NCBI GenBank assembly: GCA_031553435.1
Contig: JAVBLQ010000078.1
Span: forward strand, 1 to 22,672
DNA from: JAVBLQ01 sp031553435
Lineage (GTDB): Bacteria > Bacteroidota > Bacteroidia > Bacteroidales > Azobacteroidaceae
Direction of reading: 5' to 3'
DNA: 22,672 bases
Part shown: piece after piece, positions 7,942 through 15,788 of the stretch
How positions within the stretch are numbered: position 1 is the stretch's first letter
Layout of the letters: each line of letters starts with the position of its first letter
Translations under genes and position numbers: made by a program
The notes under the pieces: generated by a model
Database searches by the model: none
Seen by the model: the letters and a program-made list of their open reading frames with translations, nothing else
Told to the model about the DNA's origin: nothing

Positions 7942-9006
7942 TTGTTTAGTCCTGAAGAAAAATACATGCACCGTTGCCTGGAACTGGCAAAAAAAGGGAA
8001 GGGCTACGTTGCCCCTAATCCTATGGTCGGCGCTGTAATTGTATATCAGGGTAAGATAATAGGGGAGGGGTATCATCGCCGGTACGGAGAACCTCATGCA
8101 GAAGTGAATGCCGTAACTTCAGTTAAAGATCATTCTTTACTGAAAGAATCGGTTATGTATGTGAACCTCGAACCTTGTTCCCATTTTGGAAAAACTCCTC
8201 CTTGTGCACAAATGATCATTGAGAAAAAAATACCGGTAGTATGTATTGGAAATTCAGATCCTTACCCCAAAGTCTCAGGTCGTGGTGTTAAAATGCTGGA
8301 AGAAGCTGGAGTTAAAGTTTTTTTAGGCATATTGAAAGAAGATTGTGAAAAGCTGAATAAACGTTTTCTGACTTTTTATAGGGAAAAGCGACCATTTATT
8401 ACTTTGAAATGGGCGCAATCATCAGATGGTTTTATAGACCGTTCAAGAGAACCTGGAGACAATCAACAGGCTTTTCAATTTTCCGAAGGACTGACACGTA
8501 TGTTGGTACATAAATCCCGCTCGGAAGAGGCGGCCATTATGGTTGGTACTCGTACCGCTCTTTTAGATAATCCTTCGTTGACAGTAAGATATTGGTCGGG
8601 GAAAAATCCGTTGAGAATAGTTTTAGACCGTAACCTCGTAATTCCGGAAGAAAATCATTTGCTCGACGGAAAAGTATCGACCCTGGTTTTCACTTCAAAA
8701 ATCAAGGAAAGTCGTCCGAATCTTGAGTTTTGCCCCATTGATTTTGATCAAAATATTATCATTCAGATACTGGATATATTATATGAAAAAAAAATACAAT
8801 CTTTGTTTGTAGAGGGTGGTGCAATGCTTTTAAATGCCTTCATACAGTCGGACCTATGGGATGAGGTTCATGTTGAAACACTTCCTGTCCGTTTGGAATC
8901 AGGAGTTGAGGCCCCTTTTTTAGGGAAATTTCCAGATCGAACCTTCAAATGTAAAAAATCAATTATTTCTTTGTATTCAAACAATATTTTACCCAAAATT
9001 TTATAA
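7942..9006 (+). CDS. ribD: Riboflavin biosynthesis protein RibD (deaminase/reductase)
   Basis: This bifunctional enzyme covers the second and third steps of riboflavin synthesis: deamination of the pyrimidine from GTP cyclohydrolase II, then NADPH-dependent reduction of its ribosyl side chain. The N-terminal deaminase domain shows the zinc site H52-A-E54 and C79/C88 in PCSHFGKTPPC. The C-terminal reductase starts near residue 148 (PFITLKWAQSSDGFIDR) and runs to the end at residue 354. The start is taken as TTG at 7942, since the usual N-terminus EEKYMHRCLELA begins upstream of the first in-frame ATG at 7966. The spacer repeat hairpin ends just before this start. No other riboflavin gene is nearby. 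Confidence 0.93.
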   Translation: MFSPEEKYMHRCLELAKKGKGYVAPNPMVGAVIVYQGKIIGEGYHRRYGEPHAEVNAVTSVKDHSLLKESVMYVNLEPCSHFGKTPPCAQMIIEKKIPVVCIGNSDPYPKVSGRGVKMLEEAGVKVFLGILKEDCEKLNKRFLTFYREKRPFITLKWAQSSDGFIDRSREPGDNQQAFQFSEGLTRMLVHKSRSEEAAIMVGTRTALLDNPSLTVRYWSGKNPLRIVLDRNLVIPEENHLLDGKVSTLVFTSKIKESRPNLEFCPIDFDQNIIIQILDILYEKKIQSLFVEGGAMLLNAFIQSDLWDEVHVETLPVRLESGVEAPFLGKFPDRTFKCKKSIISLYSNNILPKIL

Positions 9007-9045
9007 ATATTGAGGGAATATGACCGATAAAGCAAAAAATGTTTC

Positions 9046-9053
9046 TACTTTTG
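9046..9053 (+). promoter_or_regulatory. Putative promoter -7 box for the lipoprotein gene
   Basis: TACTTTTG matches TAnnTTTG and is 28 bases before the ATG at 9082. No convincing -33 element is visible. Confidence 0.45.
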
Positions 9054-9081
9054 CATGCCAATGAATTCATGTAAAATATAA

Positions 9082-10437
9082 ATGATGAACTTGAAAATAC
9101 CTTTTTTTCTGATTCTTATTGCATTATTTTTAAGTTTTGCCTCATGTCTGGATAGTAATGAGACTACTTATACTTATTCATCAGATGCAGAAATTATCTC
9201 TTTTAGTTTAACAAATGATTCTATATCTCAATTAAAAAGCGCTGATTCTACCAAATTTTCAATAGATCAGATCAAAGGATTGATATATAATGCAGACTCA
9301 CTTCGTTTCGGTACTGTCATCAATTATAAATTAATTATGAAATATATGGGAGGGGCCGGAGTATTGAATGTAACAAACGGAGACTCAACCTGGATTGCTT
9401 CCGGCGATTCTGTGGATTTTTCTCAACCTGTCAAGTTAAAAGTTTGGGCTCCCGATGGAGTAACGACGAAAAACTATACAGTTGAAATAAAGATACACAA
9501 GATCGATCCGGATTCCATTCAATACAAAGAATTGAAAAATAATGAGTCCAGCTTGAATTATGCAGACGAATCCACTATTTTATTCAATGAACAATTTTAC
9601 ACATACATAAAAAATGCCGGAAGCATTCAGCTTTATAAATCATCTGATGCAATTTCATGGTCCGACATTACATCTTCTTTGAATGGATTGCCATCGGATG
9701 CTGTTGTTAAAAATATAAAACCATACAAAGATGGTTTGTGTGTTAATACAGAATCGGGATATATCTATATTTCAACAGATGGTCTTACCTGGAAAAAATT
9801 ATCTACTGCAGAAAATGTAGTTAACTTGTTAGGTTCATTGAAAACGCTATCATCGGCTGAGATTATTGAAAAAATAATCTTTATCATGAAAAAAGATGGA
9901 AAATACCTTTTTGCATCGGCTAATGAAAATCAGCTACTTTATAACACAGTAAAAGAGGTTCCGGATGATTTCCCGATAAAGAGTACCTTTAGCGCTTTCA
10001 CTTATGAAAAAGCATTGATTCCGCATTTGGTTGTACTCGGAGGATATACAATGGATGGTGCCATATTGAATACCGTATGGACTACAACATCTGCCGAAGG
10101 AGGTCTTTCCTGGGGAAAACTCTCTCAAAATATCGTTAGTTCATCTTTGATTGAAGGCTTTAATGCTTTCTATTACAATTCTCAAATATTCCTGATGAAT
10201 GGAAAATATATGGTAGAAGGTAATTATAATAATTCTGTTTATTATTCGGCTGATGGAGGTATCTCCTGGAAAAAGGCTATTAATAAATATTTGCCCCCTT
10301 CAACATATGACTGGAGAACCGGAGCTTCTGTTTGCGTAGATAAAAATAATTACTTTTACATACTGGGAGGCAAAAACGAAAACCAGATACTAACAGATAT
10401 TTGGAACGCCAGATTGAATCGTTTAAGTTTTAAGTAG
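9082..10437 (+). CDS. Lipoprotein with BNR/Kelch-like repeats (DUF6242-like)
   Basis: A 451-residue predicted lipoprotein. The signal peptide ends in the lipobox FASC with the lipidated Cys at residue 22, followed by an acidic/polar stretch typical of surface-exposed Bacteroidales lipoproteins. Residues 30-145 form a beta domain ending in NYTVEIKIHKIDPDS, like the Ig-like leading domain of DUF6242 proteins. The rest contains repeated blades with Asp-box-like motifs: YKSSDAISWSDI, YISTDGLTWKKL and YYSADGGISWKKA. This implies a beta-propeller. No catalytic residues could be recognised. It probably binds a ligand or partner at the cell surface; the substrate is unknown. A second ATG at 9085 is an equally possible start. 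It has its own -7 box upstream and seems to be a single transcription unit. Confidence 0.8.
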   Translation: MMNLKIPFFLILIALFLSFASCLDSNETTYTYSSDAEIISFSLTNDSISQLKSADSTKFSIDQIKGLIYNADSLRFGTVINYKLIMKYMGGAGVLNVTNGDSTWIASGDSVDFSQPVKLKVWAPDGVTTKNYTVEIKIHKIDPDSIQYKELKNNESSLNYADESTILFNEQFYTYIKNAGSIQLYKSSDAISWSDITSSLNGLPSDAVVKNIKPYKDGLCVNTESGYIYISTDGLTWKKLSTAENVVNLLGSLKTLSSAEIIEKIIFIMKKDGKYLFASANENQLLYNTVKEVPDDFPIKSTFSAFTYEKALIPHLVVLGGYTMDGAILNTVWTTTSAEGGLSWGKLSQNIVSSSLIEGFNAFYYNSQIFLMNGKYMVEGNYNNSVYYSADGGISWKKAINKYLPPSTYDWRTGASVCVDKNNYFYILGGKNENQILTDIWNARLNRLSFK

Positions 10438-10454
10438 AAAATCAGTCAAAGATA

Positions 10455-10462
10455 TAATTTTG
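10455..10462 (+). promoter_or_regulatory. Putative promoter -7 box for the DUF6089-uppS-bamA run
   Basis: TAATTTTG matches TAnnTTTG and is 46 bases before the ATG at 10509. The -33 region is only T-rich. Confidence 0.4.
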
Positions 10463-10508
10463 AGAGGTTTTTATCGTTCTCTATAAGGTAAGTAAAAGCC
10501 TAAATCCG

Positions 10509-11225
10509 ATGAAAATAGTTTCTGTATTATATCAGTCTAAAATAAAAATTCTACTTCTTGTTGTAAGTATTTCAACCTGTGTAACAGCGGTTGCGCAAGA
10601 ATATAAATATGAAATCGGTGGAATGGCCGGAATGTCCATGTACATGGGCGATGCCAATAAAAATGATTTTTTTCGTGGCTGGAGTCCTTCATTCGGAGGC
10701 GTATTCCGTAGGAATTTCAATTTCAGATGGGCGCTTAAAGCTGATTTATTGATGGGAAGAGTGACCGGAGATACAAGAAATACAGATAATGTTTTTCCCG
10801 ATCATGAACAAATTTCTTTTTCCCGCAATTTCTATGAAATGGGGGGGCAGATGGAATTTAATTTTCTGCCGTACAGTGATAAATTTGCATATTTGCAAAC
10901 ACGTAGAATTTCTCCATATATCCTTGCAGGTCTTGGATTTTCTTATGCGCCGGGAGATGATCAGAGCTTTTTCAGTTTGAATATACCATTAGGTATAGGA
11001 GTAAAATATAAATTCAAAAACAGGATTAACTTTGGCTTGGAATATTCCTTTAGAAAATCGTTTGCAGATGATTTGGATGCGCCGGCTAAAGCTTATTTCA
11101 ATCTGGATGATCCTTACAGGATAAAAAGTAGTTGGACTAAAAATAAAGATTGGTATTCTTTGTTCTTGTTTTCTGTAACCTGGGATTTTGGTCCCAATGA
11201 TAGACATTGTACTAATTTGGAATAA
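10509..11225 (+). CDS. DUF6089 family outer-membrane beta-barrel protein
   Basis: A 238-residue protein with a signal peptide (about residues 1-30, ending TAVAQ). Amphipathic beta strands rich in Tyr/Phe/Gly follow (EIGGMAGMSMYMGDANK, SPYILAGLGFSYAPG, RINFGLEYSFRKSF, WYSLFLFSVTWDFG). This pattern fits a small outer-membrane barrel. Proteins of this family (DUF6089) commonly stand immediately upstream of uppS and bamA in Bacteroidales, as here, where uppS starts 6 bases after this stop. That position suggests a role linked to envelope assembly, but no function is established that I can cite. The DNDRHCTNLE-like end (actual PNDRHCTNLE) leaves a free Cys near the C-terminus, which is unusual for a barrel that would normally end in an aromatic residue. 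Confidence 0.8.
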   Translation: MKIVSVLYQSKIKILLLVVSISTCVTAVAQEYKYEIGGMAGMSMYMGDANKNDFFRGWSPSFGGVFRRNFNFRWALKADLLMGRVTGDTRNTDNVFPDHEQISFSRNFYEMGGQMEFNFLPYSDKFAYLQTRRISPYILAGLGFSYAPGDDQSFFSLNIPLGIGVKYKFKNRINFGLEYSFRKSFADDLDAPAKAYFNLDDPYRIKSSWTKNKDWYSLFLFSVTWDFGPNDRHCTNLE

Positions 11226-11231
11226 ATAAAA

Positions 11232-11981
11232 ATGTCGTTAAAAAATAAAATAGATCAATCAAGGATTCCTGCGCATGTGGCTGTTATCATGGATGGTAAC
11301 GGACGCTGGGCTAAAATGCGAGGACAAGACCGCGTTTTCGGGCATAAAGAAGGAGTAACATCTGTTCGTGAAACAGTTGAAACAGCCGGTAAGTTAGGTG
11401 TGAAATACCTTACCTTGTACACCTTTTCAACTGAAAACTGGAACCGTCCGCAAGAAGAAGTAGATGCATTGATGGATTTATTGATTACCGCAGTCAAAAA
11501 TGAAACGGCAGAGTTAAAGAAGAAAAACGTTCGCTTATTGACTATTGGAGACATTAACCGCCTACCTTCCGAAACACTAAAAAACCTGAATTGGTGCATT
11601 GAAGAAACATCCCAATCCACAGGACTCAGTCTGGTGCTTGCCGTCAGTTATTCTTCCCGGTGGGAAATAGTTGAAGCTGTCAGGCAAATTTCAGAAGAAG
11701 TAAAAAATAATCAGATAACCCTGTCTGGCATTAATGAAGAACTTATTTCAAAACATTTGACGACAAAAAATATTCCGGACCCGGATCTTTTGATTCGTAC
11801 AGGAGGCGAACAGCGTATAAGCAACTTCTTGATGTGGCAATTATCATATTCCGAATTATATTTTACAGATACTTTTTGGCCTGATTTCAGAGAAGAAAAT
11901 TTCTATGAAGCAATTATCAGTTACCAAGTGCGTGAACGCAGATTCGGTAAAACAGGTGAACAAGTAAAATGTAAAAAATAA
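11232..11981 (+). CDS. uppS: Undecaprenyl diphosphate synthase (cis-isoprenyl transferase)
   Basis: This enzyme condenses isopentenyl diphosphate units onto farnesyl diphosphate to make the C55 lipid carrier for peptidoglycan and surface polysaccharides. The catalytic motif HVAVIMDGNGRW gives D21 as the diphosphate/magnesium-binding Asp. Further signatures are LTLYTFSTENWNRP, and PDPDLLIRTGGEQRISNFLMWQLSYSE near the C-terminus with its conserved Arg residues. Its 249 residues match the family. It begins 6 bases after the DUF6089 gene and ends 14 bases before bamA, so all three are clearly one operon. This couples lipid-carrier supply to outer-membrane assembly. Confidence 0.96.
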   Translation: MSLKNKIDQSRIPAHVAVIMDGNGRWAKMRGQDRVFGHKEGVTSVRETVETAGKLGVKYLTLYTFSTENWNRPQEEVDALMDLLITAVKNETAELKKKNVRLLTIGDINRLPSETLKNLNWCIEETSQSTGLSLVLAVSYSSRWEIVEAVRQISEEVKNNQITLSGINEELISKHLTTKNIPDPDLLIRTGGEQRISNFLMWQLSYSELYFTDTFWPDFREENFYEAIISYQVRERRFGKTGEQVKCKK

Positions 11982-11995
11982 AGTTATCCTCAAAT

Positions 11996-14590
11996 ATGTA
12001 TAAGAAAATCCTTCTTTTTTGTTTGATTTCCAATTTTATATGGTCAGTTTTTGCACAAGAGCAAAATAATGAAGCACCTGATATTTCGTATTCTATGCCT
12101 AAAAAATATGAAATTGCAGAAATCAAAATAACAGGAGCAGATAATTATGAAGACTTTGTTTTAATAGGATTCTCCGGGCTTTCTGTCGGTCAAAAGATTA
12201 GTGTGCCGGGTGAAGAAATTACTGCAGCAACAAAAAGATTCTGGAAACACGGCTTGTTTTCCGATGTGCAAATATTGGCGACTAAAACCGAAGGTGATAA
12301 AGTTTGGCTGGAAATTAAACTGAAAGCCAGGCCGAAGATCTCAGAAATTAACTATACAGGCGTCAAAAAAGGCGAAAGAGAAGACTTGGAAACTAAAATA
12401 GGCTTGGTGAAAGGAAATCAAATCACGCCGAACCTGATTGACCGTGCAAAAATTGTAATCAAAAGGTACTTTGACGAAAAGGGTTTCAGTAATGCAGAAA
12501 TAGATGTTCGCCAAAGAGATGATATTACTCAACCCGGGATGGTAATTCTCGACGTAAATGTTAATAAAAATGAGAAGGTAAAAATCCATGAAATTGTTAT
12601 TTCCGGAAATGAAAATATATCAACTTATGATCTGAAAACTACGATGAAAAAAACCAATGAAGGTTTTGATTTAACTAAACGTTTCAAATTAAGTTGGAGA
12701 AAACTTTTCAGTACAAAAAAATATATTCATTCTAATTATGAAGAAGACCTTCAGAAAGTTATCGGAAAATATAACGAAAAAGGTTATCGTGACGCTCAAA
12801 TTGTAAAAGACAGTGTTGTGCCTTTTGATGAAAAGCATGTCAATATTTATTTCTCTGTTGACGAAGGTGATAAGTATTATTTGAGAGATATTCACTGGGT
12901 TGGAAATACCCAATATCCTACGGATTATCTCCAGGCAGTGTTGAATATGAAACCGGGAGAAGTTTATAACCAGAAAAAATTGACTGAACGGTTGCAACAG
13001 GATGATGATGCCGTATCCAATGTTTATTACAATAATGGTTACATTTTCTTCAATGTTGATCCGGTAGAAGTAAATGTTGAAAATGATTCCATTGACTTGG
13101 AAATCCGTATTACCGAAGGTCCTCAGGCCACTATCAATAAGGTAATTATTAATGGGAATGATCGTTTATACGAAGATATTATCAGAAGGGAGTTAAGAAC
13201 AAAACCAGGAGAACTTTTCAGCAAAGAGGCCTTGATGCGTTCTGCCAGGGAAATTGCTCAGATGGGTCACTTTGATCCTGAGCACATGGATATCAAACCT
13301 GTTCCGAATGCAGAAACAGGAACCGTTGATATTCAATATAATCTGACTTCCAAAGCAAATGACCAGGTTGAATTCTCTGCAGGATGGGGGCAAACAGGTG
13401 TTGTTGGTAAATTGAGTCTGAAATTTTCGAATTTTTCTTTGAAAAATCTATTACACCCAAGTACTTATAGAGGTGTGATACCTCAGGGAGAAGGACAAAC
13501 TTTGACCTTGAGCGGACAAACAAACGGACGCTATTATCAATCATACAGCATTTCGTTTTTGGATCCGTGGTTTGGAGGAAAACGTCCTAATTCATTATCC
13601 TTCAGTGCATTTTATATGATTCAAACAGGAATGTCAAACAGGGCTTATCAGGACTATAATAGTTATTATTACAATAACAGTATGTATGGATACAATTATG
13701 CAGCATACAACTATGATCCGGATAAATCATTTAAAGTATTGGGACTTTCCATTGGTTATGGTAAGCGATTAAGTTGGCCAGATGATTATTTTTCATTTAT
13801 GGCTAATCTGTCCTATCAGAAATATATGTTGAAAAACTGGGAATACTTTGTTGTAAGCAATGGTAATTGTAATAATATCAATTTAAGTCTCACATTATCA
13901 CGTAGTTCTATCGATAATCCATTATATACCAGAAAGGGTTCCCAATTTTCACTTTCTGTTTCTGCAACGCCGCCGTATTCACTTTGGGATGGCGTAGATT
14001 ATGCGAGTATGTCATATAGCGATGGGGCTAAGTATAAATGGATTGAATACCATAAATGGAAATTTTCCGGTAAAGTATTTATGCCTTTGGCTAGTCCGGA
14101 AAGTGTAAAACGTACTCCGGTCTTGATGAGTCGTGTTGAGTATGGATTTGTCGGACATTATAATTCGGATAAAATATCTCCTTTTGAAACATTTTATATG
14201 GGAGGTAGTGGAATGTCCGGTTATTCAAGTGCATATGCAACCGAAACAATCGCATTGAGAGGATATGACGATGGTACTTTGACTCCTAGTCGTGGAACAG
14301 AAGGCTATGCATATACCCGTTTGGCATTTGAACTTCGTTATCCGTTCTTGTTGGAGCCAACTTCTACGATTTACGGTTTGGCTTTTGTTGAAGCCGGTAA
14401 TGCGTGGAATGATATCAAAACATTCAGTCCTTTTGACTTGAAACGTTCTGCAGGAGTTGGTGTCCGTATTTTCCTTCCTATGATTGGGATGATGGGTATC
14501 GACTGGGGATATGGATTTGATAAGGCAAATCAATTTACGACAAGCCGGAGCGGTTCCTGGATAGGATTTGTTTTAGGACAAGAGTTTTAA
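11996..14590 (+). CDS. bamA: Outer membrane protein assembly factor BamA (Omp85)
   Basis: BamA is the central insertase for outer-membrane beta-barrel proteins. The 864-residue product has a signal peptide (MYKKILLFCLISNFIWSVFAQ) and five POTRA domains starting near residues 37, 112, 196, 293 and 375. A C-terminal barrel runs from about residue 464 and ends in the aromatic residue of VLGQEF. The barrel-lumen loop signature (usually VRGF) appears as LRGYDDG with R755. Residues 549-577 are an unusual Tyr/Asn-rich stretch (YNSYYYNNSMYGYNY and flanks), placed where an extracellular barrel loop would be. Two skp-like chaperone genes follow, which deliver clients to BamA. The gap to the first of these is 40 bases and contains the palindrome TTGAACGTTCAA at 14605-14616. 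Confidence 0.95.
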   Translation: MYKKILLFCLISNFIWSVFAQEQNNEAPDISYSMPKKYEIAEIKITGADNYEDFVLIGFSGLSVGQKISVPGEEITAATKRFWKHGLFSDVQILATKTEGDKVWLEIKLKARPKISEINYTGVKKGEREDLETKIGLVKGNQITPNLIDRAKIVIKRYFDEKGFSNAEIDVRQRDDITQPGMVILDVNVNKNEKVKIHEIVISGNENISTYDLKTTMKKTNEGFDLTKRFKLSWRKLFSTKKYIHSNYEEDLQKVIGKYNEKGYRDAQIVKDSVVPFDEKHVNIYFSVDEGDKYYLRDIHWVGNTQYPTDYLQAVLNMKPGEVYNQKKLTERLQQDDDAVSNVYYNNGYIFFNVDPVEVNVENDSIDLEIRITEGPQATINKVIINGNDRLYEDIIRRELRTKPGELFSKEALMRSAREIAQMGHFDPEHMDIKPVPNAETGTVDIQYNLTSKANDQVEFSAGWGQTGVVGKLSLKFSNFSLKNLLHPSTYRGVIPQGEGQTLTLSGQTNGRYYQSYSISFLDPWFGGKRPNSLSFSAFYMIQTGMSNRAYQDYNSYYYNNSMYGYNYAAYNYDPDKSFKVLGLSIGYGKRLSWPDDYFSFMANLSYQKYMLKNWEYFVVSNGNCNNINLSLTLSRSSIDNPLYTRKGSQFSLSVSATPPYSLWDGVDYASMSYSDGAKYKWIEYHKWKFSGKVFMPLASPESVKRTPVLMSRVEYGFVGHYNSDKISPFETFYMGGSGMSGYSSAYATETIALRGYDDGTLTPSRGTEGYAYTRLAFELRYPFLLEPTSTIYGLAFVEAGNAWNDIKTFSPFDLKRSAGVGVRIFLPMIGMMGIDWGYGFDKANQFTTSRSGSWIGFVLGQEF

Positions 14591-14630
14591 AAATGTTACA
14601 ACGTTTGAACGTTCAATAAATATAGCCATT

Positions 14631-15143
14631 ATGAAAAAAGTCTTTTTTATTGCATTTTTAGCAACATTTTCATTGGTTGCCAATGCACAGAAATTTGCAT
14701 TGATCGATATGGAATATATTCTTAAAAATATTCCGGCTTATGAGAGAGCAAATGAACAATTGGAACTTGTTTCCAAAAAATGGCAGGCTGAGGTTGAAAA
14801 GGTACAACAAGATGCTCAGAATATGTATAAAACATACCAGTCGGACCTTGTATTCCTTTCTGCAGAAATGAAAACAAAACGGGAAACCCAGATTGTTGAA
14901 AAAGAGAAAGAAGCTCAAGATTTGAAACGTAAGTATTTTGGTGCTGAAGGAGAGTTGTATAAAAAACGTGAAAGTCTGATAAAACCTATTCAGGATGAGA
15001 TTTATAATGCAGTCAAAGCGATATCCGAAGAAAAAGGTTATTCAGTAGTAGTGGACCGGGCATCAGCCATGAGTATAATTTTTGCATCTCCTAAGATTGA
15101 CATTAGTAATGATGTACTTACAAAGTTAGGATATTCAAAATAA
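14631..15143 (+). CDS. Skp/OmpH family periplasmic chaperone (first copy)
   Basis: A 170-residue exported protein with a signal peptide (MKKVFFIAFLATFSLVANAQ, cleavage after ANA or NAQ). The mature chain starts with the OmpH beta strand KFALIDMEYILKNIPAYE. A long charged helical segment (about residues 45-115) follows, forming the coiled-coil tentacle, and a C-terminal strand/helix closes the fold (KAISEEKGYSVVVDRASAMSIIFASP). Skp-type trimers hold unfolded outer-membrane proteins in the periplasm for delivery to BamA, which is encoded immediately upstream. It probably shares the bamA transcript, since no -7 box was found in the 40-base gap. Tandem Skp paralogues next to bamA are common in Bacteroidetes. 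Confidence 0.92.
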   Translation: MKKVFFIAFLATFSLVANAQKFALIDMEYILKNIPAYERANEQLELVSKKWQAEVEKVQQDAQNMYKTYQSDLVFLSAEMKTKRETQIVEKEKEAQDLKRKYFGAEGELYKKRESLIKPIQDEIYNAVKAISEEKGYSVVVDRASAMSIIFASPKIDISNDVLTKLGYSK

Positions 15144-15148
15144 ATATC

Positions 15149-15156
15149 TAAATTTG
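15149..15156 (+). promoter_or_regulatory. Putative promoter -7 box for the second skp gene
   Basis: TAAATTTG matches TAnnTTTG, starts 5 bases after the first skp stop and lies 40 bases before the ATG at 15197. It suggests the second copy can be transcribed separately from bamA and the first copy. Confidence 0.5.
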
Positions 15157-15196
15157 CGCCTTTAATAATAACAATAAAAAACAAATTAAATTAGAA

Positions 15197-15703
15197 ATGA
15201 ATATGTTGAAAAAAACACTTTTATTCGTATTACTTGCATTGCCTCTGGGAGTTTTTGCTCAAGATAAAATTGCTTATGTAAATACTCAGGAAGTATTTAA
15301 TGCTATGCCTGAGGTTTCAAAAATGGAATCCACATTAGCTACTGAAAATCAGAGATATACTGATGAATTGAAAAAAATGGAAGATGAGTATAACAAAAAA
15401 TATGCAGAATTTGTTAACGCATCTGACAGTTTGCCGGAAAACATCAAAATAAGAAGAATGCAGGAATTGCAGGATCTTCAACAAAGAACTGAAACTTTTT
15501 ATCAACAAGCAAGACAAAATATCGCTAAATTGCAACAAGAATTGCAAGCTCCGATTGAGAAAAAAATAGCAGATGCCATCAAAGCTGTAGGAGACGAACA
15601 AGGTTATACTTATGTAGTTCAATCTATGGTGTTTATCTATATTTCTCCAAGCAAAGGCATTAATGCCACTCCAATGGTGAAAACTAAGTTAGGACTTAAA
15701 TAA
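15197..15703 (+). CDS. Skp/OmpH family periplasmic chaperone (second copy)
   Basis: A 168-residue paralogue of the preceding gene product. It has a signal peptide (MNMLKKTLLFVLLALPLGVFAQ), the OmpH first strand DKIAYVNTQEVFNAMPE, a long Lys/Glu/Gln-rich helical hairpin (about residues 45-125) and the closing segment EQGYTYVVQSMVFIYISPSKG. The two copies share architecture but differ strongly in sequence, so they are probably not redundant. An internal ATG at 15203 is an equally acceptable start for the signal peptide. It has its own candidate promoter box and is followed by a tandem-repeat hairpin and murI. Confidence 0.92.
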   Translation: MNMLKKTLLFVLLALPLGVFAQDKIAYVNTQEVFNAMPEVSKMESTLATENQRYTDELKKMEDEYNKKYAEFVNASDSLPENIKIRRMQELQDLQQRTETFYQQARQNIAKLQQELQAPIEKKIADAIKAVGDEQGYTYVVQSMVFIYISPSKGINATPMVKTKLGLK

Positions 15704-15786
15704 ATTAAGAATATAAGAATTAAGAATTAAGAAAAGGCTTGGAGTCAATTCTTAATTCTTAATTCTTAATTCTTAATTCTTAATTT
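15704..15786 (+). repeat. Intergenic hairpin of 7-bp tandem repeats (skp2/murI spacer)
   Basis: The right arm has five exact tandem copies of AATTCTT (15747-15781) and then AATTTT. The left arm (15704-15735) contains several reverse-complement units of the ATTAAGA type. The loop between is AAAGGCTTGGAGTC-like, non-repetitive DNA. The structure starts on the base after the skp2 stop and ends a few bases before the murI ATG, the same placement as the helicase/ribD repeat although the unit differs. Confidence 0.9.
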
Positions 15787-15788
15787 TC

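Noticed and set aside
12341..14533. Several minus-strand open frames of 66-103 codons inside bamA
   Set aside because: They lie antisense to a clearly conserved gene, have no signals of their own and no recognisable domains.
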